In this document: positions 15,944 to 26,201 of the stretch, piece by piece
Numbering within the stretch: the first letter of the stretch is position 1
How the letters are laid out: every line of letters begins with the position of its first letter
Origin: Marinimicrobium hydrolyticum
GTDB taxonomy: Bacteria > Pseudomonadota > Gammaproteobacteria > Pseudomonadales > Cellvibrionaceae
Assembly: GCF_030848505.1 (NCBI RefSeq)
Contig: NZ_JAVDDU010000005.1
Span: 1 to 64,000 of the forward strand
Direction of reading: 5' to 3'
Length of the DNA: 64,000 nt
Translations under genes and position numbers: made by a program
The notes under the pieces: generated by a model
Seen by the model: the letters and a program-made list of their open reading frames with translations, nothing else
What the model was told of the DNA's origin: nothing
Database searches by the model: none

Positions 15944-17461
15944 ATGTTACAAAAATTACTGATTGCGTTTTTAACCGTTTTTTTGCTCTCCGCCTGCGGC
16001 GGCAGCAGTAACGGCTCGGGCCCCGACGTCCAGAATCCGCCTCCCGCTGACACTGATGACTCCAGTGATGACACTGACGACTCCAGTGATGACACTGACG
16101 ACCCCAGCGATGACATTGACGATGCCAACGATGGCGCTGACGACAACCCCGTTGACGCTGACGACTCGAACGGTGGCGGGGACGACAACACCGATGATGA
16201 CAACACGGATGACGACAACACTGATGACGCTGACGGCACCAACAGCGATGACCGCAATACTCTCGTTTTCAATATGGGCGATTCGCGCTGGAACAATGAT
16301 GGTCGCGAATCCACCCTGGAGTATCGCGACGACGAAGATGTACTGGTCATCATCCCTGACTTCACGAGAGTAGAGTGCCCACAGAGCTGGGATTCAAATG
16401 CACGATGCATGTACGTTGCCAACCACACAGTGGACGGCCCTCTGGATTTGCGTGGCAGCCAGTTCGTATTCGAGCTGGAAATCTCCCAGTCCATTCTTGA
16501 CAATGGCGGCGACCCAGGTGGCATCGTCTTGGTGGCTTACGTTCAGGAAAGCACTGCCCCCTGGGAAGGTGCTTGGACCTGTGCGACAAATAACCAAAAC
16601 ATTGAGTCAACCACTTTTACTTACGAGTGCACCATGCCCGAAGACAACGACGCCCTGAATCTGGCGGGCGGCGGAGATGTCGGGAAGGTAGGCCTTCAGA
16701 TTCTGCGTGGTGACATTGAAAACAGTGCGGGCGGTGTCAACAATGACATTGAAGGCACCATCACCATGAAGAGTTTTGTCATTCACTACACTAATGCCCC
16801 CGACGATAACGACGATGCCAATGATGATGATACCGGCGGTGACGATACCGGCAATGACGATACCAGTGGTGACGATACTAACGATGATGACGGCGGCACC
16901 AACGACGATGACAGCAATACGCTCGTTTTCAGCATGGGCGACTCACGCTGGAACAACGATGGTTTCGAATCCACTCTGGAGTATCGCGACGACGATGATG
17001 TGCTGGTTATAATCCCTGACTTCACGAGAGTAGAATGCCCCCAGAGCTGGGATGCAGATGCACGATGCTTGTACATTGCCAACCACACAGTGGACGGCCC
17101 TCTGGATCTGCGCGGCAGCCACTTCGTATTCGAGCTGGAAATCTCACAGTCCATTCTTGACAATGGTGGCGACCCAGGCGGCATCGTATTGCAGGCTTAC
17201 GTCCAGGAAAGCACTGATCCTTGGCACGGTGCGTGGACCTGCGCAACAAACAACCAGGACATTGGATCAACCACTTTCACTTATGAGTGCACCATGCCCG
17301 AAGACAACGACGCCTTGAATCTGACGGGCGGTGATGATGCTGGGAAGGTGGGCCTTCAGGTTCTGCGTGGTGATATTGAAAACAGTGCGGGCGGTGTCAA
17401 CAATGATATTGAAGGTACCGTCACAATGAAGAGTTTTGTCATTCACCTAGCTGCAGATTAA
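15944..17461 (+). CDS. lipoprotein with Asp-rich linkers and a duplicated beta-domain
   Basis: Predicted lipoprotein of 505 residues. The lipobox LLSAC puts the lipid on Cys19; then comes an Asp-rich linker built of DDSSDDT units (about 33-100). Two near-identical domains follow (about 105-280 and 325-500), each beginning NTLVFxMGDSRWNNDG, with DVLVIIPDFTRVECPQSW, LDLRGS, FELEISQSILDNGGDPGG, WTCATNN, FTYECTMPEDNDALN and a last strand MKSFVIH. A second Asp-rich linker separates them. Four conserved cysteines per domain suggest disulfides. The fold looks like a beta-sandwich, and carbohydrate binding at the cell surface is possible given the nearby xylanase, but this is inference. ATG 15944 is preceded by AGAGGA; longer in-frame starts (15788) lack a signal peptide. 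Confidence 0.75.
   Translation: MLQKLLIAFLTVFLLSACGGSSNGSGPDVQNPPPADTDDSSDDTDDSSDDTDDPSDDIDDANDGADDNPVDADDSNGGGDDNTDDDNTDDDNTDDADGTNSDDRNTLVFNMGDSRWNNDGRESTLEYRDDEDVLVIIPDFTRVECPQSWDSNARCMYVANHTVDGPLDLRGSQFVFELEISQSILDNGGDPGGIVLVAYVQESTAPWEGAWTCATNNQNIESTTFTYECTMPEDNDALNLAGGGDVGKVGLQILRGDIENSAGGVNNDIEGTITMKSFVIHYTNAPDDNDDANDDDTGGDDTGNDDTSGDDTNDDDGGTNDDDSNTLVFSMGDSRWNNDGFESTLEYRDDDDVLVIIPDFTRVECPQSWDADARCLYIANHTVDGPLDLRGSHFVFELEISQSILDNGGDPGGIVLQAYVQESTDPWHGAWTCATNNQDIGSTTFTYECTMPEDNDALNLTGGDDAGKVGLQVLRGDIENSAGGVNNDIEGTVTMKSFVIHLAAD
16256..17445 (+). repeat. 660-bp direct duplication within the lipoprotein gene
   Basis: The segment starting at 16256 reappears at 16916 with an exact offset of 660 bases and no net indels through the domain (compare 16481-16510 with 17141-17170). 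Most differences are single-base changes. The Asp-rich linker within each unit differs more than the domain. Confidence 0.9.
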
Positions 17462-17481
17462 GGCAACCGCTGCTTTTTGGA

Positions 17482-17506
17482 TAAAAACCCGGCCTTGCGC
17501 CGGGTT
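17482..17506 (-). terminator. rho-independent terminator of gcvP
   Basis: Eight-bp stem AACCCGGC / GCCGGGTT with a 5-base loop. Read on the minus strand it is followed by TTTTTAT, 32 bases behind the gcvP stop codon. In the plus direction no T-run follows, so it mainly serves gcvP. Confidence 0.75.
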
Positions 17507-17537
17507 AGGATGCGGACGAACCCCTTTGGCTTAGGCT

Positions 17538-20447
17538 CTACTGATACTCCTCAATACTCGGGCAACTGCACACCAAATTCCGATCCCCATACACATTGTC
17601 AATGCGATTCACCGTCGGCCACACCTTGTGCTCTTTGAGCCAGGGTGCGGGTCGGGCGGCGGTTTCGCGGGTGTAGGGGTGTGGCCATTCGGCTTCCAGG
17701 ACCTCGTCTTGCGTATGCGGTGCATTGCGCAGTGGACTTTCTTCCAAGGTTACTTCTCCGCCTTCCAGCTGAGCGATTTCCTGGCGGATGGCGATCATGG
17801 CTCCAATAAAACGATCCAGTTCCGGTTTGGATTCGGATTCTGTGGGTTCGATCATTAGGGTGCCGGCCACTGGGAAGGACATGGTGGGGGCGTGGAAGCC
17901 GAAGTCCATCAGGCGCTTGGCGATGTCTTCTTCGGTCACGCCGCTGCTTTCTTTCATGGGGCGCAAATCCAGCAAACATTCGTGGGCCACAAAGCCCTGG
18001 CTGCCTTTGTACAGAATAGGGTAGTGGTCGGCGAGTTTGCTGGCCACGTAGTTGGCGTTGAGGATGGCGTACTCGCTGGCCTGGCGCATGCCTTGGGCGC
18101 CCATCATTTTGATGTACATCCAACTGATGGGCAGGATGCTGGCGGAACCCCAGGGCGCGGCGGAGATGGTGCCGTTGGCGGGGTCTGTGCCGGGCACGCC
18201 CTGCACTGGGTGGCCGGGCAGGAAGGGCGCCAAATGCTCACCCACACCGATGGGGCCCATGCCCGGACCACCGCCGCCGTGGGGAATGCAGAAGGTTTTG
18301 TGCAGGTTCAGGTGCGATACGTCGCTACCGAACTTGCCCGGTGCGGCCAGGCCCACCAGGGCGTTCATGTTCGCACCGTCCAGGTATACCTGGGCACCGA
18401 TGGCGTGAATCATCTCGCACAGCTGAGTCACGCCCTCTTCAAACACGCCGTGGGTGGACGGGTAGGTGATCATAATGCAGGCGATGCGCTCGCCGTGCTG
18501 GGCGATTTTCGCTTCCAGATCCCGCAGGTCCACGTTGCCCTGCTTGTCGCAGGCGACTACCACCACTTTCATGCCCACCATTTGCGCGGAGGCGGGGTTG
18601 GTGCCGTGGGCTGAGGCGGGAATCAGACAAATATCGCGCTCGTGCTCGCCCCGGCTCTCAAAGTATTTGCTGATGGCGACCAGACCGGCGTATTCGCCCT
18701 GAGACCCTGCGTTGGGTTGCAGGCTGATGGCATCGTAGCCGGTGCAGGTGCGCAGCATCTGCTCCAGCTCTTCAAACAACTGGCGGTATCCCTGGGCCTG
18801 ATCGATGGGCGCAAAGGGATGCAGTTGGGAAAACTCCGGCCAGGTAACCGGAATCATTTCCGCCGTGGCGTTGAGTTTCATGGTGCAGGAGCCCAAGGGA
18901 ATCATCGAGTGATTCAGGGCGATGTCCCGGCCCTCCAGGCGGCGCAAGTAGCGCAGCATATCGGTTTCGCTGTGATAGCTGTTGAACACCGGGTGGGTGA
19001 GCACGGCATCCTGACGCTCCAAGGGCATGGGGATGGCATCGGGGAAGTCGCCGCGCGCCAGATCGGCGTCCAGCGCGGGAAGATCCAGCGCGTGGTCACC
19101 GGCGCAGAAGACGTTCAGCAGGAGGTTGATATCCTCCAGGGTAGTGGTCTCGTCCAGGCTGATGCCTATAGAGTCCTCGCCCACTTTGCGCACGTTGATT
19201 TCGTGGGTGAGGGCGGCTTGGAAGATGCCGTTTTGCTTTTTCTCGCTGCCCAGTTTTACCGTGACGGTATCAAAGTACTGGTTATAGGCCAGTTCGAAGC
19301 CTTTGATCTTCAGACCTTCGGCCACCAGCCGGGTTAGGCGGTGAATGCGCTCGGCAATGCGTTTCAGCCCCTCGGGCCCGTGGTAGATGGCGTAGCAGAC
19401 GCTGATCACCGCCAGCAGCACCTGGGAGGTGCAAATGTTGGAGTTGGCCTTCTCGCGGCGAATGTGTTGCTCGCGGGTTTGCATGGCCATGCGCAGGGCG
19501 GTTTTACCGCGCTTGTCCACGGACACGCCGATAATGCGTCCGGGCGCTGAGCGTTTGTAGGCTTCGCGGAAGGCAAAAAAGCCTGCATGGGGGCCGCCAA
19601 AACCCATGGGCACGCCAAAGCGTTGGTTGCTGCCTACCACCACGTCGGCGCCCATTTGGCCGGGGGATTTGAGCAGCATTAGGGCCATCAGGTCCGTGGC
19701 TACAGTGACCAGGGTTTGCTTGGCGTGGGCCTGCTCGATAATGGCGGTCAGGTCCTGAAGTCGGCCGGTGGAACCTGGGTGTTGCAGCAGGGCACCGAAG
19801 CAGTCGGTGTTGGGCAGGTCTTCGGGCTGACCAACGATGATCTCAAAACCGAAGTAGCGGGCGCGGGTTTCTACCACGGCCAGAGTTTGCGGGTGGGTGT
19901 CCACGTCCACAAAGAATACATCGGACTTGTTGCGCTTGTTCTGGCGCTTGCACATGGTCATGGCTTCGGCGGCAGCCGTGCCTTCGTCGAGCATGGAGGC
20001 GTTGGCCATCTCCATGCCGGTCAGGTCCATGATCATCTGTTGGAAGTTCAGGAGCGCCTCAAGCCGGCCCTGGGCGATTTCCGGCTGATAGGGGGTGTAG
20101 GCGGTGTACCAGCCGGGGTTTTCCAGCACGTTGCGCACAATGACCGGCGGCACTTGGGTGTCGTAGTAGCCCATGCCGATGTAGCTTTTAAAGCGCTTGT
20201 TCTTGGCGGCGATGCTTTTCAGCTCGGCCAGCGCCTGATGCTCGGTGGTGGGAGCGCCTAGTTCGAGGGGCTCTGAGCTTCGAATCTGCGTTGGCAGGCA
20301 CTTGTCCATCAGCTCGCTCAAGCTGTTCACGCCCAGCTGGGCGAGCATGGCCTGGGTTTGCTCGCTGTCCGGGCCTATATGGCGGTGAATAAAAGCTTCG
20401 GGGTGGGCCAGCTGGGACAGGCTCGCAGAGCGAAAATCAACGGACAT
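17538..20447 (-). CDS. gcvP: glycine dehydrogenase (decarboxylating), P protein
   Basis: Large single-chain P protein of the glycine cleavage system (969 residues from ATG 20447), which decarboxylates glycine using PLP and passes the aminomethyl group to lipoylated H protein. The start [13 protein letters not shown] with [13 protein letters not shown] shortly after is the normal N terminus; a longer frame to 20549 is not supported. The PLP lysine is Lys717 in [17 protein letters not shown]. Both homologous halves of the protein are present. The gene is monocistronic here: gcvT and gcvH are not adjacent, unlike many operons. A terminator follows at 17482-17506. I saw no glycine riboswitch in the 488 bases upstream. 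Confidence 0.97.
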   Translation of the reverse strand: MSVDFRSASLSQLAHPEAFIHRHIGPDSEQTQAMLAQLGVNSLSELMDKCLPTQIRSSEPLELGAPTTEHQALAELKSIAAKNKRFKSYIGMGYYDTQVPPVIVRNVLENPGWYTAYTPYQPEIAQGRLEALLNFQQMIMDLTGMEMANASMLDEGTAAAEAMTMCKRQNKRNKSDVFFVDVDTHPQTLAVVETRARYFGFEIIVGQPEDLPNTDCFGALLQHPGSTGRLQDLTAIIEQAHAKQTLVTVATDLMALMLLKSPGQMGADVVVGSNQRFGVPMGFGGPHAGFFAFREAYKRSAPGRIIGVSVDKRGKTALRMAMQTREQHIRREKANSNICTSQVLLAVISVCYAIYHGPEGLKRIAERIHRLTRLVAEGLKIKGFELAYNQYFDTVTVKLGSEKKQNGIFQAALTHEINVRKVGEDSIGISLDETTTLEDINLLLNVFCAGDHALDLPALDADLARGDFPDAIPMPLERQDAVLTHPVFNSYHSETDMLRYLRRLEGRDIALNHSMIPLGSCTMKLNATAEMIPVTWPEFSQLHPFAPIDQAQGYRQLFEELEQMLRTCTGYDAISLQPNAGSQGEYAGLVAISKYFESRGEHERDICLIPASAHGTNPASAQMVGMKVVVVACDKQGNVDLRDLEAKIAQHGERIACIMITYPSTHGVFEEGVTQLCEMIHAIGAQVYLDGANMNALVGLAAPGKFGSDVSHLNLHKTFCIPHGGGGPGMGPIGVGEHLAPFLPGHPVQGVPGTDPANGTISAAPWGSASILPISWMYIKMMGAQGMRQASEYAILNANYVASKLADHYPILYKGSQGFVAHECLLDLRPMKESSGVTEEDIAKRLMDFGFHAPTMSFPVAGTLMIEPTESESKPELDRFIGAMIAIRQEIAQLEGGEVTLEESPLRNAPHTQDEVLEAEWPHPYTRETAARPAPWLKEHKVWPTVNRIDNVYGDRNLVCSCPSIEEYQ

Positions 20448-20935
20448 AGGCGGCTCTTCAGGATTAAGCAAAGGGGTCGGATAGGGGGCAGGGGATGACG
20501 TGGCGCCAACGCGGCGCTGGGTCTGCCCAAAGGCTGGCAATGGTAGCAAGGACGCGCCTTTTGAGCAATTCGTGGCGTGTGAATTTTGTTTTGATTCTCT
20601 CTCGGTGCGGCGCCAAAATCTGGATTTATGGGCGGCGGTGGGTTTATACTGCCGGTCTTATAGTTATATTAACTATATTGCCGTGCCGTCGCCCCCTTGG
20701 ACCGTCGGTACGGCAAGCCTGACACTGAGCCCCCGTGCTCTATGCACAGCCTTGCGGCAGCGGTTACACTCGCTTACCTTCCGCTGCGCGCTGGTGCCCC
20801 TCGGCCTTGCACTCTGGTGGCGGGGTGAGCAGAGTCAGGTTGAACAGGTACGAGTTCGGATGTTCGCGCGTGGCCCGGTTGGGCCTTCTGAGCCTGATGC
20901 CCATTTTTTGACTAACTTAAATAAGATAATGAATT
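20448..20935. promoter_or_regulatory. divergent intergenic region between gcvP and the GPH transporter
   Basis: A 488-base region holding the promoters of two divergent genes. It contains an AT-rich perfect palindrome at 20659-20677 (TATAGTTA-TAT-TAACTATA), a likely operator or promoter core, and next to it a GC-rich imperfect repeat (GCCGTGCCGTCG / CGTCGGTACGGC, about 20680-20716). No gene is supported inside it. The transporter start is preceded by AATAAGATAATGAATT with no clear ribosome binding site. Confidence 0.45.
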
Positions 20936-22408
20936 ATGGAATCTACAAACGTCTCAAGTGCAGCGGTTGAAAAGAAGCTTAAGCCGCTCGGGTTGGTAGA
21001 AAAAGTTGGCTACGGCCTGGGCGATGCAGCCTCCAACATCTACTTTCAGATTTTTGTTACCTACCTGATGATCTTCTATACCGATGTGGTCGGCTTGCCG
21101 GCGGCAGCGGTGGGCACCATGTTTTTGGTATCGCGACTGTTCGACGCCATCAATGACCCGCTGATCGGCGCCTTTGCCGACCGGGCTCATACCCGTTGGG
21201 GTAAATTTCGTCCGTTTGTGTTCTTCTTTGCGGTGCCTCTAGCGGGTATGGGGATCATGGCGTTCAGCACCCCCGACTTCGAGGTCACGGGCAAGCTGGT
21301 CTACGCCTACATCACGTACAACCTGTTGATGGTGATGTACACCCTGGTAAACGTGCCTTACTCCTCTTTGATGGGTGTCATTACGCCCAACTCCATGGAG
21401 CGGGTTGAGCTGTCTTCCTTCCGCTTTGTGGGTGCCTTCTTCGGTGGTTTGATTGTGCAGGCCTCGGCGTTGGTGTTGGTGGACTACTTTGGTGGTGGAG
21501 ACAACCCGCAGCTGGGCTGGCAGTTGACCATGGCTTTCCTGGGCGCTCTGGTTGTGATCTTTTTGTTCATCACCTTTATAACCACCAATGAGCGTGTACA
21601 GCCGCCGGCCAATCAAAAAATGGCGGCCAAGCAGGACATCAAAGATTTGATGGCCAACGTTGCCTGGAGACTGATTGCCATTGCGACGGTTTTTCAGCTG
21701 ATCTTTATTGTTATGCGCAGCACCGCGGCCACCTTTTACATGCGTTACTACGTCGAAGAGCAAACGGTGACCTTGTTTGGCTGGACCTGGGAGCCAACGG
21801 TTGCGGTATTGACTTCGGCCTTTATGACCTCGGGCATGGTGGTGACTATTCTGGGTGTTATTTGCACCAAGATGATCGCCCGTCGCTTCGATAAGAAACG
21901 CACCTACATGGCGTGCATGGGAATCAGCGCCGTGATGTCGCTGCTGTTCTTTGTCTTGCCGCCCAACGCGGTCATTATGATGTTCCTGGCTAATTTCATT
22001 ATTAGTTTTGTGTGGGGGCCGGTATCGGTGCTGCAGTGGGCTATGTACACCGACGCGGCCGACTTCGGCGAATGGAAACACGGTCGCCGGATTACCGGTT
22101 TGGTGATGGCCGCTTCGCTGTTCGCCCTGAAACTTGGCTTGGCGCTGGGTGGTGCCTTTACGGGCTGGGCGCTCGGTTGGTACGGTTTTGAGGCCAACGT
22201 ACAGCAAACGGAAGAGTCGCTCACTGGTATCGTTATGATCATGAGCTTCCTGCCCGCCGCTTTCGGTATTGTCTGCGTCGCCGTCATGGCCTGGTACCCG
22301 CTGACCAACGACAAGATGAACGAGATCGAGAAAGATCTGGTCGCGCGTCGTTTGGCGGCTGGTGAGTCTTCACCTGACGAGGAAGACGGTCCTCTCGTTA
22401 GAGCTTAA
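20936..22408 (+). CDS. GPH-family sugar:cation symporter (MFS)
   Basis: Inner-membrane transporter of 490 residues with about 12 hydrophobic segments, of the glycoside-pentoside-hexuronide:cation symporter family (MelB, XynP, YicJ type). Recognisable features are EKVGYGLGDAASNIYFQ at the N terminus, the loop RLFDAINDPLIGAFADRAHTR WGKFRPF after the second helix, and DFGEWKHGRRITGLV in the second half. Members import di- and oligosaccharides with Na+ or H+. Substrate not determined; xylo-oligosaccharides are plausible because the window encodes two xylanases, but no glycosidase gene is adjacent. Complete, and followed by a strong terminator. Confidence 0.88.
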   Translation: MESTNVSSAAVEKKLKPLGLVEKVGYGLGDAASNIYFQIFVTYLMIFYTDVVGLPAAAVGTMFLVSRLFDAINDPLIGAFADRAHTRWGKFRPFVFFFAVPLAGMGIMAFSTPDFEVTGKLVYAYITYNLLMVMYTLVNVPYSSLMGVITPNSMERVELSSFRFVGAFFGGLIVQASALVLVDYFGGGDNPQLGWQLTMAFLGALVVIFLFITFITTNERVQPPANQKMAAKQDIKDLMANVAWRLIAIATVFQLIFIVMRSTAATFYMRYYVEEQTVTLFGWTWEPTVAVLTSAFMTSGMVVTILGVICTKMIARRFDKKRTYMACMGISAVMSLLFFVLPPNAVIMMFLANFIISFVWGPVSVLQWAMYTDAADFGEWKHGRRITGLVMAASLFALKLGLALGGAFTGWALGWYGFEANVQQTEESLTGIVMIMSFLPAAFGIVCVAVMAWYPLTNDKMNEIEKDLVARRLAAGESSPDEEDGPLVRA

Positions 22409-22463
22409 GTGGGGACACGGGCGGGCTCTAGCTCGCCCGAATCTTAGAAATCGTTACAAAAAA

Positions 22464-22497
22464 AACGCGGTCAGGATTCCTGGCCGCGTTTTTTTTA
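22464..22497. terminator. bidirectional rho-independent terminator
   Basis: Stem AACGCGGTCAGG / CCTGGCCGCGTT (one G-T pair, 3-base loop) flanked by an A-run on the left and eight Ts on the right. It serves the GPH transporter gene and, in the opposite direction, the TerB-like gene ending at 22515. Confidence 0.9.
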
Positions 22498-22514
22498 TGG
22501 GATTCGGTTAATCG

Positions 22515-22982
22515 CTATGCGCTGGGAGACTGGTTGTCCCTAACGGTGTTGCGGGCACGAATAAACTGGCTGTGGGACACGTAAATCAGTTCCGCCACTT
22601 TGCGAATCAGTGCTTCCTGGTACTTGTGCAGGCTTCCGTCCGCGTAGGCGATTTCCCACATGGCTTCAATCAGGCAGTACTTTTCTTTAGCACTGCACTC
22701 ATCGTTGATTAGGTGGGTAAATTGATACAAGGAGGTGGCGTCACTTTGCTCGGCCAGAGCCAATTCTCTGAGTTCGTCCAATCGTTCGGAACTTAGCTTG
22801 AATTTGCGCTCCAGGATGGCGCGCAGAGAGGCGAGTTCACTGTCTTCCAGATTATAATCGGCAACGGCGACTTCAATAAGCAAAGCCGCCACTGCCAACT
22901 GTTTTTGCTCGAAGGACAGCTCCTCAGAGCCGTCCTCGTGCTGCAGATGCTTTTCAAAAAACTGTGAAATTCGATTAAGCAC
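22515..22982 (-). CDS. TerB-family (tellurite-resistance-like) protein
   Basis: Soluble helical protein of 155 residues with the TerB / DjlA N-terminal-like fold: [21 protein letters not shown], then a second repeat [20 protein letters not shown] with the DG/DxE positions that bind metal in this family. Role unknown; single-domain TerB proteins of this type are widespread in gammaproteobacteria and are not evidence of tellurite resistance. Its start overlaps the end of the transaldolase gene by 8 bases, so the two are probably co-transcribed and translationally coupled. Confidence 0.8.
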   Translation of the reverse strand: MLNRISQFFEKHLQHEDGSEELSFEQKQLAVAALLIEVAVADYNLEDSELASLRAILERKFKLSSERLDELRELALAEQSDATSLYQFTHLINDECSAKEKYCLIEAMWEIAYADGSLHKYQEALIRKVAELIYVSHSQFIRARNTVRDNQSPSA

Positions 22983-23931
22983 GTTCTTTCAACAGGGTTT
23001 CGAGTTTGATCTGATCCTGGGCAAAAGTGCGGATGCCTTCAGCCAGTTTTTCAGTGGCCATGGCGTCGTCATTCAGCGCAAAACGGAAGCTGGACTCAGT
23101 GTCGATGACTTTGGCAATTTTCTCGCCAGTGTCAGAAGGCGACAGGCGGCGTTCCAGAGTGCCGGTGTCATCGTTCAGCTCTTTCAGCAGTTGCGGGCTG
23201 ATGGTCAGGCGATCACAGCCGGCCAGGGCTTCAATTTCGCCAGTGTTGCGGAAGCTGGCACCCATCACGACGGTGGAGTAGTTGTGCTGCTTGAAGTAGT
23301 TGTAGATCTGGCGTACAGAAACCACGCCGGGATCTTCGTCCGGAGCGTATTCGGTTTTGCCGGTGCTCTTCTTGTACCAGTCCAGAATCCGGCCCACGAA
23401 AGGCGAGATCAGGAAAGCGCCAGCGTCGGCACAGGCGGCGGCTTGATTAAAGCTGAACAGCAGAGTCAGGTTGCAGTCGATGCCTTCTTTTTGCAGTACT
23501 TCAGCGGCACGGATGCCTTCCCAGGTGGAGGCCAGCTTAATCAAAACACGGGACTTATCGATACCGTTTTTCTCGTACAGATCGATCAGGTGGTGGGCCT
23601 TGTCAATGCTCGCTTTGGTGTCAAACGACAAGCGTGCGTCCACTTCGGTGGAAATACGGCCCGGGACCAATTTCAGGATCTCGGTACCGATGGCCACAGC
23701 CAGGTGATCGCTGGCGTAGCTGATTTGTTCGGCGCTGGTTTTGCCTTCTTTTTTACCGGCTTCAACGGATTTTCCTACCAGCTCGTTATAGGCGGGAATT
23801 TGCGCAGCTTTCAAAAGCAGTGATGGGTTGGTGGTGGCATCCTGAGGCTTGTAAAGCTTAATCGCTTCAATATCGCCGGTATCAGCCACCACATCGGTCA
23901 TCTTTTTCAGCTGTTCGAGTTTAGTAGTCAC
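22975..23931 (-). CDS. tal: transaldolase
   Basis: Transaldolase of the pentose phosphate pathway (318 residues), which moves a dihydroxyacetone unit between sugar phosphates. The Schiff-base lysine is Lys132 in [13 protein letters not shown], the same number as in E. coli TalB. Other motifs: [23 protein letters not shown] near the start, [18 protein letters not shown] and [12 protein letters not shown]. The GTG at 23931 is chosen because TAGGAA lies 6 bases upstream and the protein then begins as in TalB; an in-frame GTG at 23949 is upstream of that site. Overlaps the TerB-like gene. Links xylose-derived pentoses to glycolysis in a xylan degrader. Confidence 0.95.
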   Translation of the reverse strand: MTTKLEQLKKMTDVVADTGDIEAIKLYKPQDATTNPSLLLKAAQIPAYNELVGKSVEAGKKEGKTSAEQISYASDHLAVAIGTEILKLVPGRISTEVDARLSFDTKASIDKAHHLIDLYEKNGIDKSRVLIKLASTWEGIRAAEVLQKEGIDCNLTLLFSFNQAAACADAGAFLISPFVGRILDWYKKSTGKTEYAPDEDPGVVSVRQIYNYFKQHNYSTVVMGASFRNTGEIEALAGCDRLTISPQLLKELNDDTGTLERRLSPSDTGEKIAKVIDTESSFRFALNDDAMATEKLAEGIRTFAQDQIKLETLLKERA

Positions 23932-24085
23932 AATGCTATTCCTATTCACGAAAGGTTAGTTGGTCAATGGTCTCACTATTTCGCGCCCATTGTACTCCTT
24001 TTGAGGCCCTTTTTCACGGAGTTTGAGCGCTGGGGGTAGCGGGTAAGCCCTTGAAATATGGTGATTCTCCCGATCGGGAGCATTG

Positions 24086-25072
24086 CTAGGCGGCGACTGC
24101 TCGCCTGGCGGCGGCAAGTACTTCAAGACCGGCTCCAGGCTTGTGGGTGTGCTCGCTTATGGTGCGCCGGAACTGCCGCGCACCGGGGACACCCTGAAAC
24201 AATCCCAAGATATGCCGTGTCATGTATTTTAAAGGTACGTCACGCGCAAGTTCGCTGGTGACGTACTCCGTAAACGCGTCCAACACTTCCAGTCGAGTTG
24301 AGATTTCGGATTCACAACCGTACAACTGTTGGTCGACTTGGGACAGCAGGTAGGGGTTGGCGTAAGCCTCCCGGCCCACCATGACGCCGTCTAAGTCTTC
24401 GAGCAGGGTCTGGCACTGCTCCAAGGTGGTAATGCCGCCGTTAATGACAATTTCCAAATCCGGCCGCTCGCGCTTGAGCTGAATGACTTTGTCGTATTGC
24501 AAAGGTGGGATGTCGCGGTTCTCTTTGGGGCTCAAGCCTTTTAGCCACGCTTTGCGAGCGTGCACAATAAACGTTTCACAGCCCGCGCTCGCCACCGTAT
24601 CCACAAATTGGCGCAGGCCGTCGTAGTCATCCATGTCATCGACACCGATGCGGTTCTTTACCGTCACCGGGATTTGAACGGCCGCTTTCATGGCCGCAAC
24701 ACATTCGGCGACTAAACCCGGTTCGGTCATTAAACAGGCGCCGATCATATTGTTCTGGACCCGCTCACTGGGACAACCACAATTGAGATTCACTTCGTCG
24801 TAGCCGGCATCTTCGGCCATACGTGCACACTCGGCCAATTCCTTGGGGTTGCTGCCACCCAGCTGTAAGGCCAGTGGGTGTTCGGCGGGGTGGTAGTACA
24901 AAAAGCGCTCACGGTCGCCGTGTATCAGTGCACCCGTGGTCACCATTTCGCTATACAAGGGCGCATTTTTACTTAACAGGCGCCAAAAATAACGACAGTG
25001 CGTGTCCGACCAGGACATCATGGGAGCGGCACAAAAACGGCGGTTTATGGGGCGTGGAGAGAAGGCTGACAT
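24086..25072 (-). CDS. dusA: tRNA-dihydrouridine(20/20a) synthase
   Basis: FMN-dependent enzyme that reduces uridine in the D-loop of tRNA (328 residues). TIM-barrel features: CAAPMMSWSDTHCRYFWR at the N terminus, SEMVTTGALIHGDRERFL, LQLGGSNPKELAECA, the catalytic cysteine in LNCGCPSERVQNN, TVKNRIGVDD, HARKAWLKGLSPKENR (DusA-type) and INGGITT. The length is normal. The ATG at 25072 is preferred over an in-frame TTG at 25093. Monocistronic, with unrelated neighbours. Confidence 0.95.
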   Translation of the reverse strand: MSAFSPRPINRRFCAAPMMSWSDTHCRYFWRLLSKNAPLYSEMVTTGALIHGDRERFLYYHPAEHPLALQLGGSNPKELAECARMAEDAGYDEVNLNCGCPSERVQNNMIGACLMTEPGLVAECVAAMKAAVQIPVTVKNRIGVDDMDDYDGLRQFVDTVASAGCETFIVHARKAWLKGLSPKENRDIPPLQYDKVIQLKRERPDLEIVINGGITTLEQCQTLLEDLDGVMVGREAYANPYLLSQVDQQLYGCESEISTRLEVLDAFTEYVTSELARDVPLKYMTRHILGLFQGVPGARQFRRTISEHTHKPGAGLEVLAAARRAVAA

Positions 25073-25295
25073 GAGCGGGACTACTGAGTGCAAAGTTTGT
25101 GAATTCTAACATTAACCCGCATTCAGAGCGAGTCAGCGGACTCTTGATGTAGGTCGCCTGGCACGACATTTCTGCTCGTGTACAATAACGGTACTTTGGC
25201 GCAATGATCGTTTCCGTGCCATACCAGTCTCTCGTTGCTCTGTAGAGCGCGAGACCTAGGCTATAAATCGGCTATTGACCTTTAAGGATGTGCAT

Positions 25296-26051
25296 ATGCG
25301 GTTTACCCTTTTGACCACACTTTTGGCGACGAGTCTCGCCGCTCCCCTGGCTATGGCTGAAAAAGATCAGCGTCCTTGGAAAGTGTCCGCTGAAGTGGGT
25401 GCAATTGCCACCTCAGGCAACACCGAAACCACTACCATTCAAGGCAAAATTGATGCTGAGCACAATACACCCAACTGGAGCAATCGTTACACCTTGGGCG
25501 TACTGTTTAAAGAAGATCAGATCCAGCAGGCAGATGGCTCCACGGCTACGGTAAAAACAGCCGAGCGAGTGTCGGTGTCGGCGCGTGGCGGGTATCGCCT
25601 GGCGCGCGAGCATTCCACTTTGTTTGTGTACGGCTCCCATGTGGATGATGAGTTTGCGGCCTACAGTACCTACACCACCGTATCGGTGGGTTATGGTGCC
25701 CGGTTGCACGACGGCTCTCGGACTCAGCTGGATGCGGAAATTGGTCCCGGTTATTACTGGGCTGATCAGCGCCTTAGCGATGGTAGTACGGTAGCTGAAA
25801 GCAGTGTTATTGCTCGCGGCGCCTTGAAATTTGATTGGCAGTGGACGGAGAGTGCGGACTTTCGACAAGTGCTTAGTGTTGAGACCGGCCCAGACAACAC
25901 CCGCACCACTTCTGACACATCACTCAGTACGCGCATCAACAACGCTTTCCAAATGAAAGTCGGTTTTAACCTGACCAGTGACACGGACGTGGCACCGGGA
26001 AAGGAGCGCACGGATACCACGACTTACGTGAATCTGGTGTACAGTTTTTAA
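25296..26051 (+). CDS. DUF481-family outer-membrane protein (YdiY-like)
   Basis: Exported protein of 251 residues. The signal peptide ends in PLAMA. The mature part consists of alternating amphipathic strands ending in a terminal phenylalanine (TTYVNLVYSF), as in outer-membrane beta-barrels. The opening motif VSAEVGAIATSGNTETTTIQGK is typical of DUF481 (YdiY-like salt-inducible outer-membrane proteins). Function unknown. ATG 25296 is chosen because AAGGA stands 9 bases upstream and it starts the signal peptide; an in-frame ATG/TTG 21 bases earlier is less likely. Confidence 0.85.
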   Translation: MRFTLLTTLLATSLAAPLAMAEKDQRPWKVSAEVGAIATSGNTETTTIQGKIDAEHNTPNWSNRYTLGVLFKEDQIQQADGSTATVKTAERVSVSARGGYRLAREHSTLFVYGSHVDDEFAAYSTYTTVSVGYGARLHDGSRTQLDAEIGPGYYWADQRLSDGSTVAESSVIARGALKFDWQWTESADFRQVLSVETGPDNTRTTSDTSLSTRINNAFQMKVGFNLTSDTDVAPGKERTDTTTYVNLVYSF

Positions 26052-26201
26052 GCTTCCCATTTAAGCTTTGTGCCTTGGCATTGTCGAAGCACCGTATAGT
26101 GATAGTATAGTGATTAGGTTTAGGGGTGCGCTGGGCTTGCCAGGCGCGTCTCTTTACCTAATTAACGAACGCTAACCGGGAACGACAAGCGAGAGGCAGT
26201 T

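Noticed and set aside
17599-20261. Several long open frames opposite gcvP
   Set aside because: They are shadows caused by high G+C codon bias; gcvP motifs are complete on the minus strand.
20448-20935. Glycine riboswitch upstream of gcvP
   Set aside because: I found no tandem aptamer-like conserved cores; the region has only palindromes and GC-rich repeats.
22515-22982. Tellurite resistance determinant
   Set aside because: A lone TerB-fold protein without other ter genes; such proteins are common and do not imply resistance.
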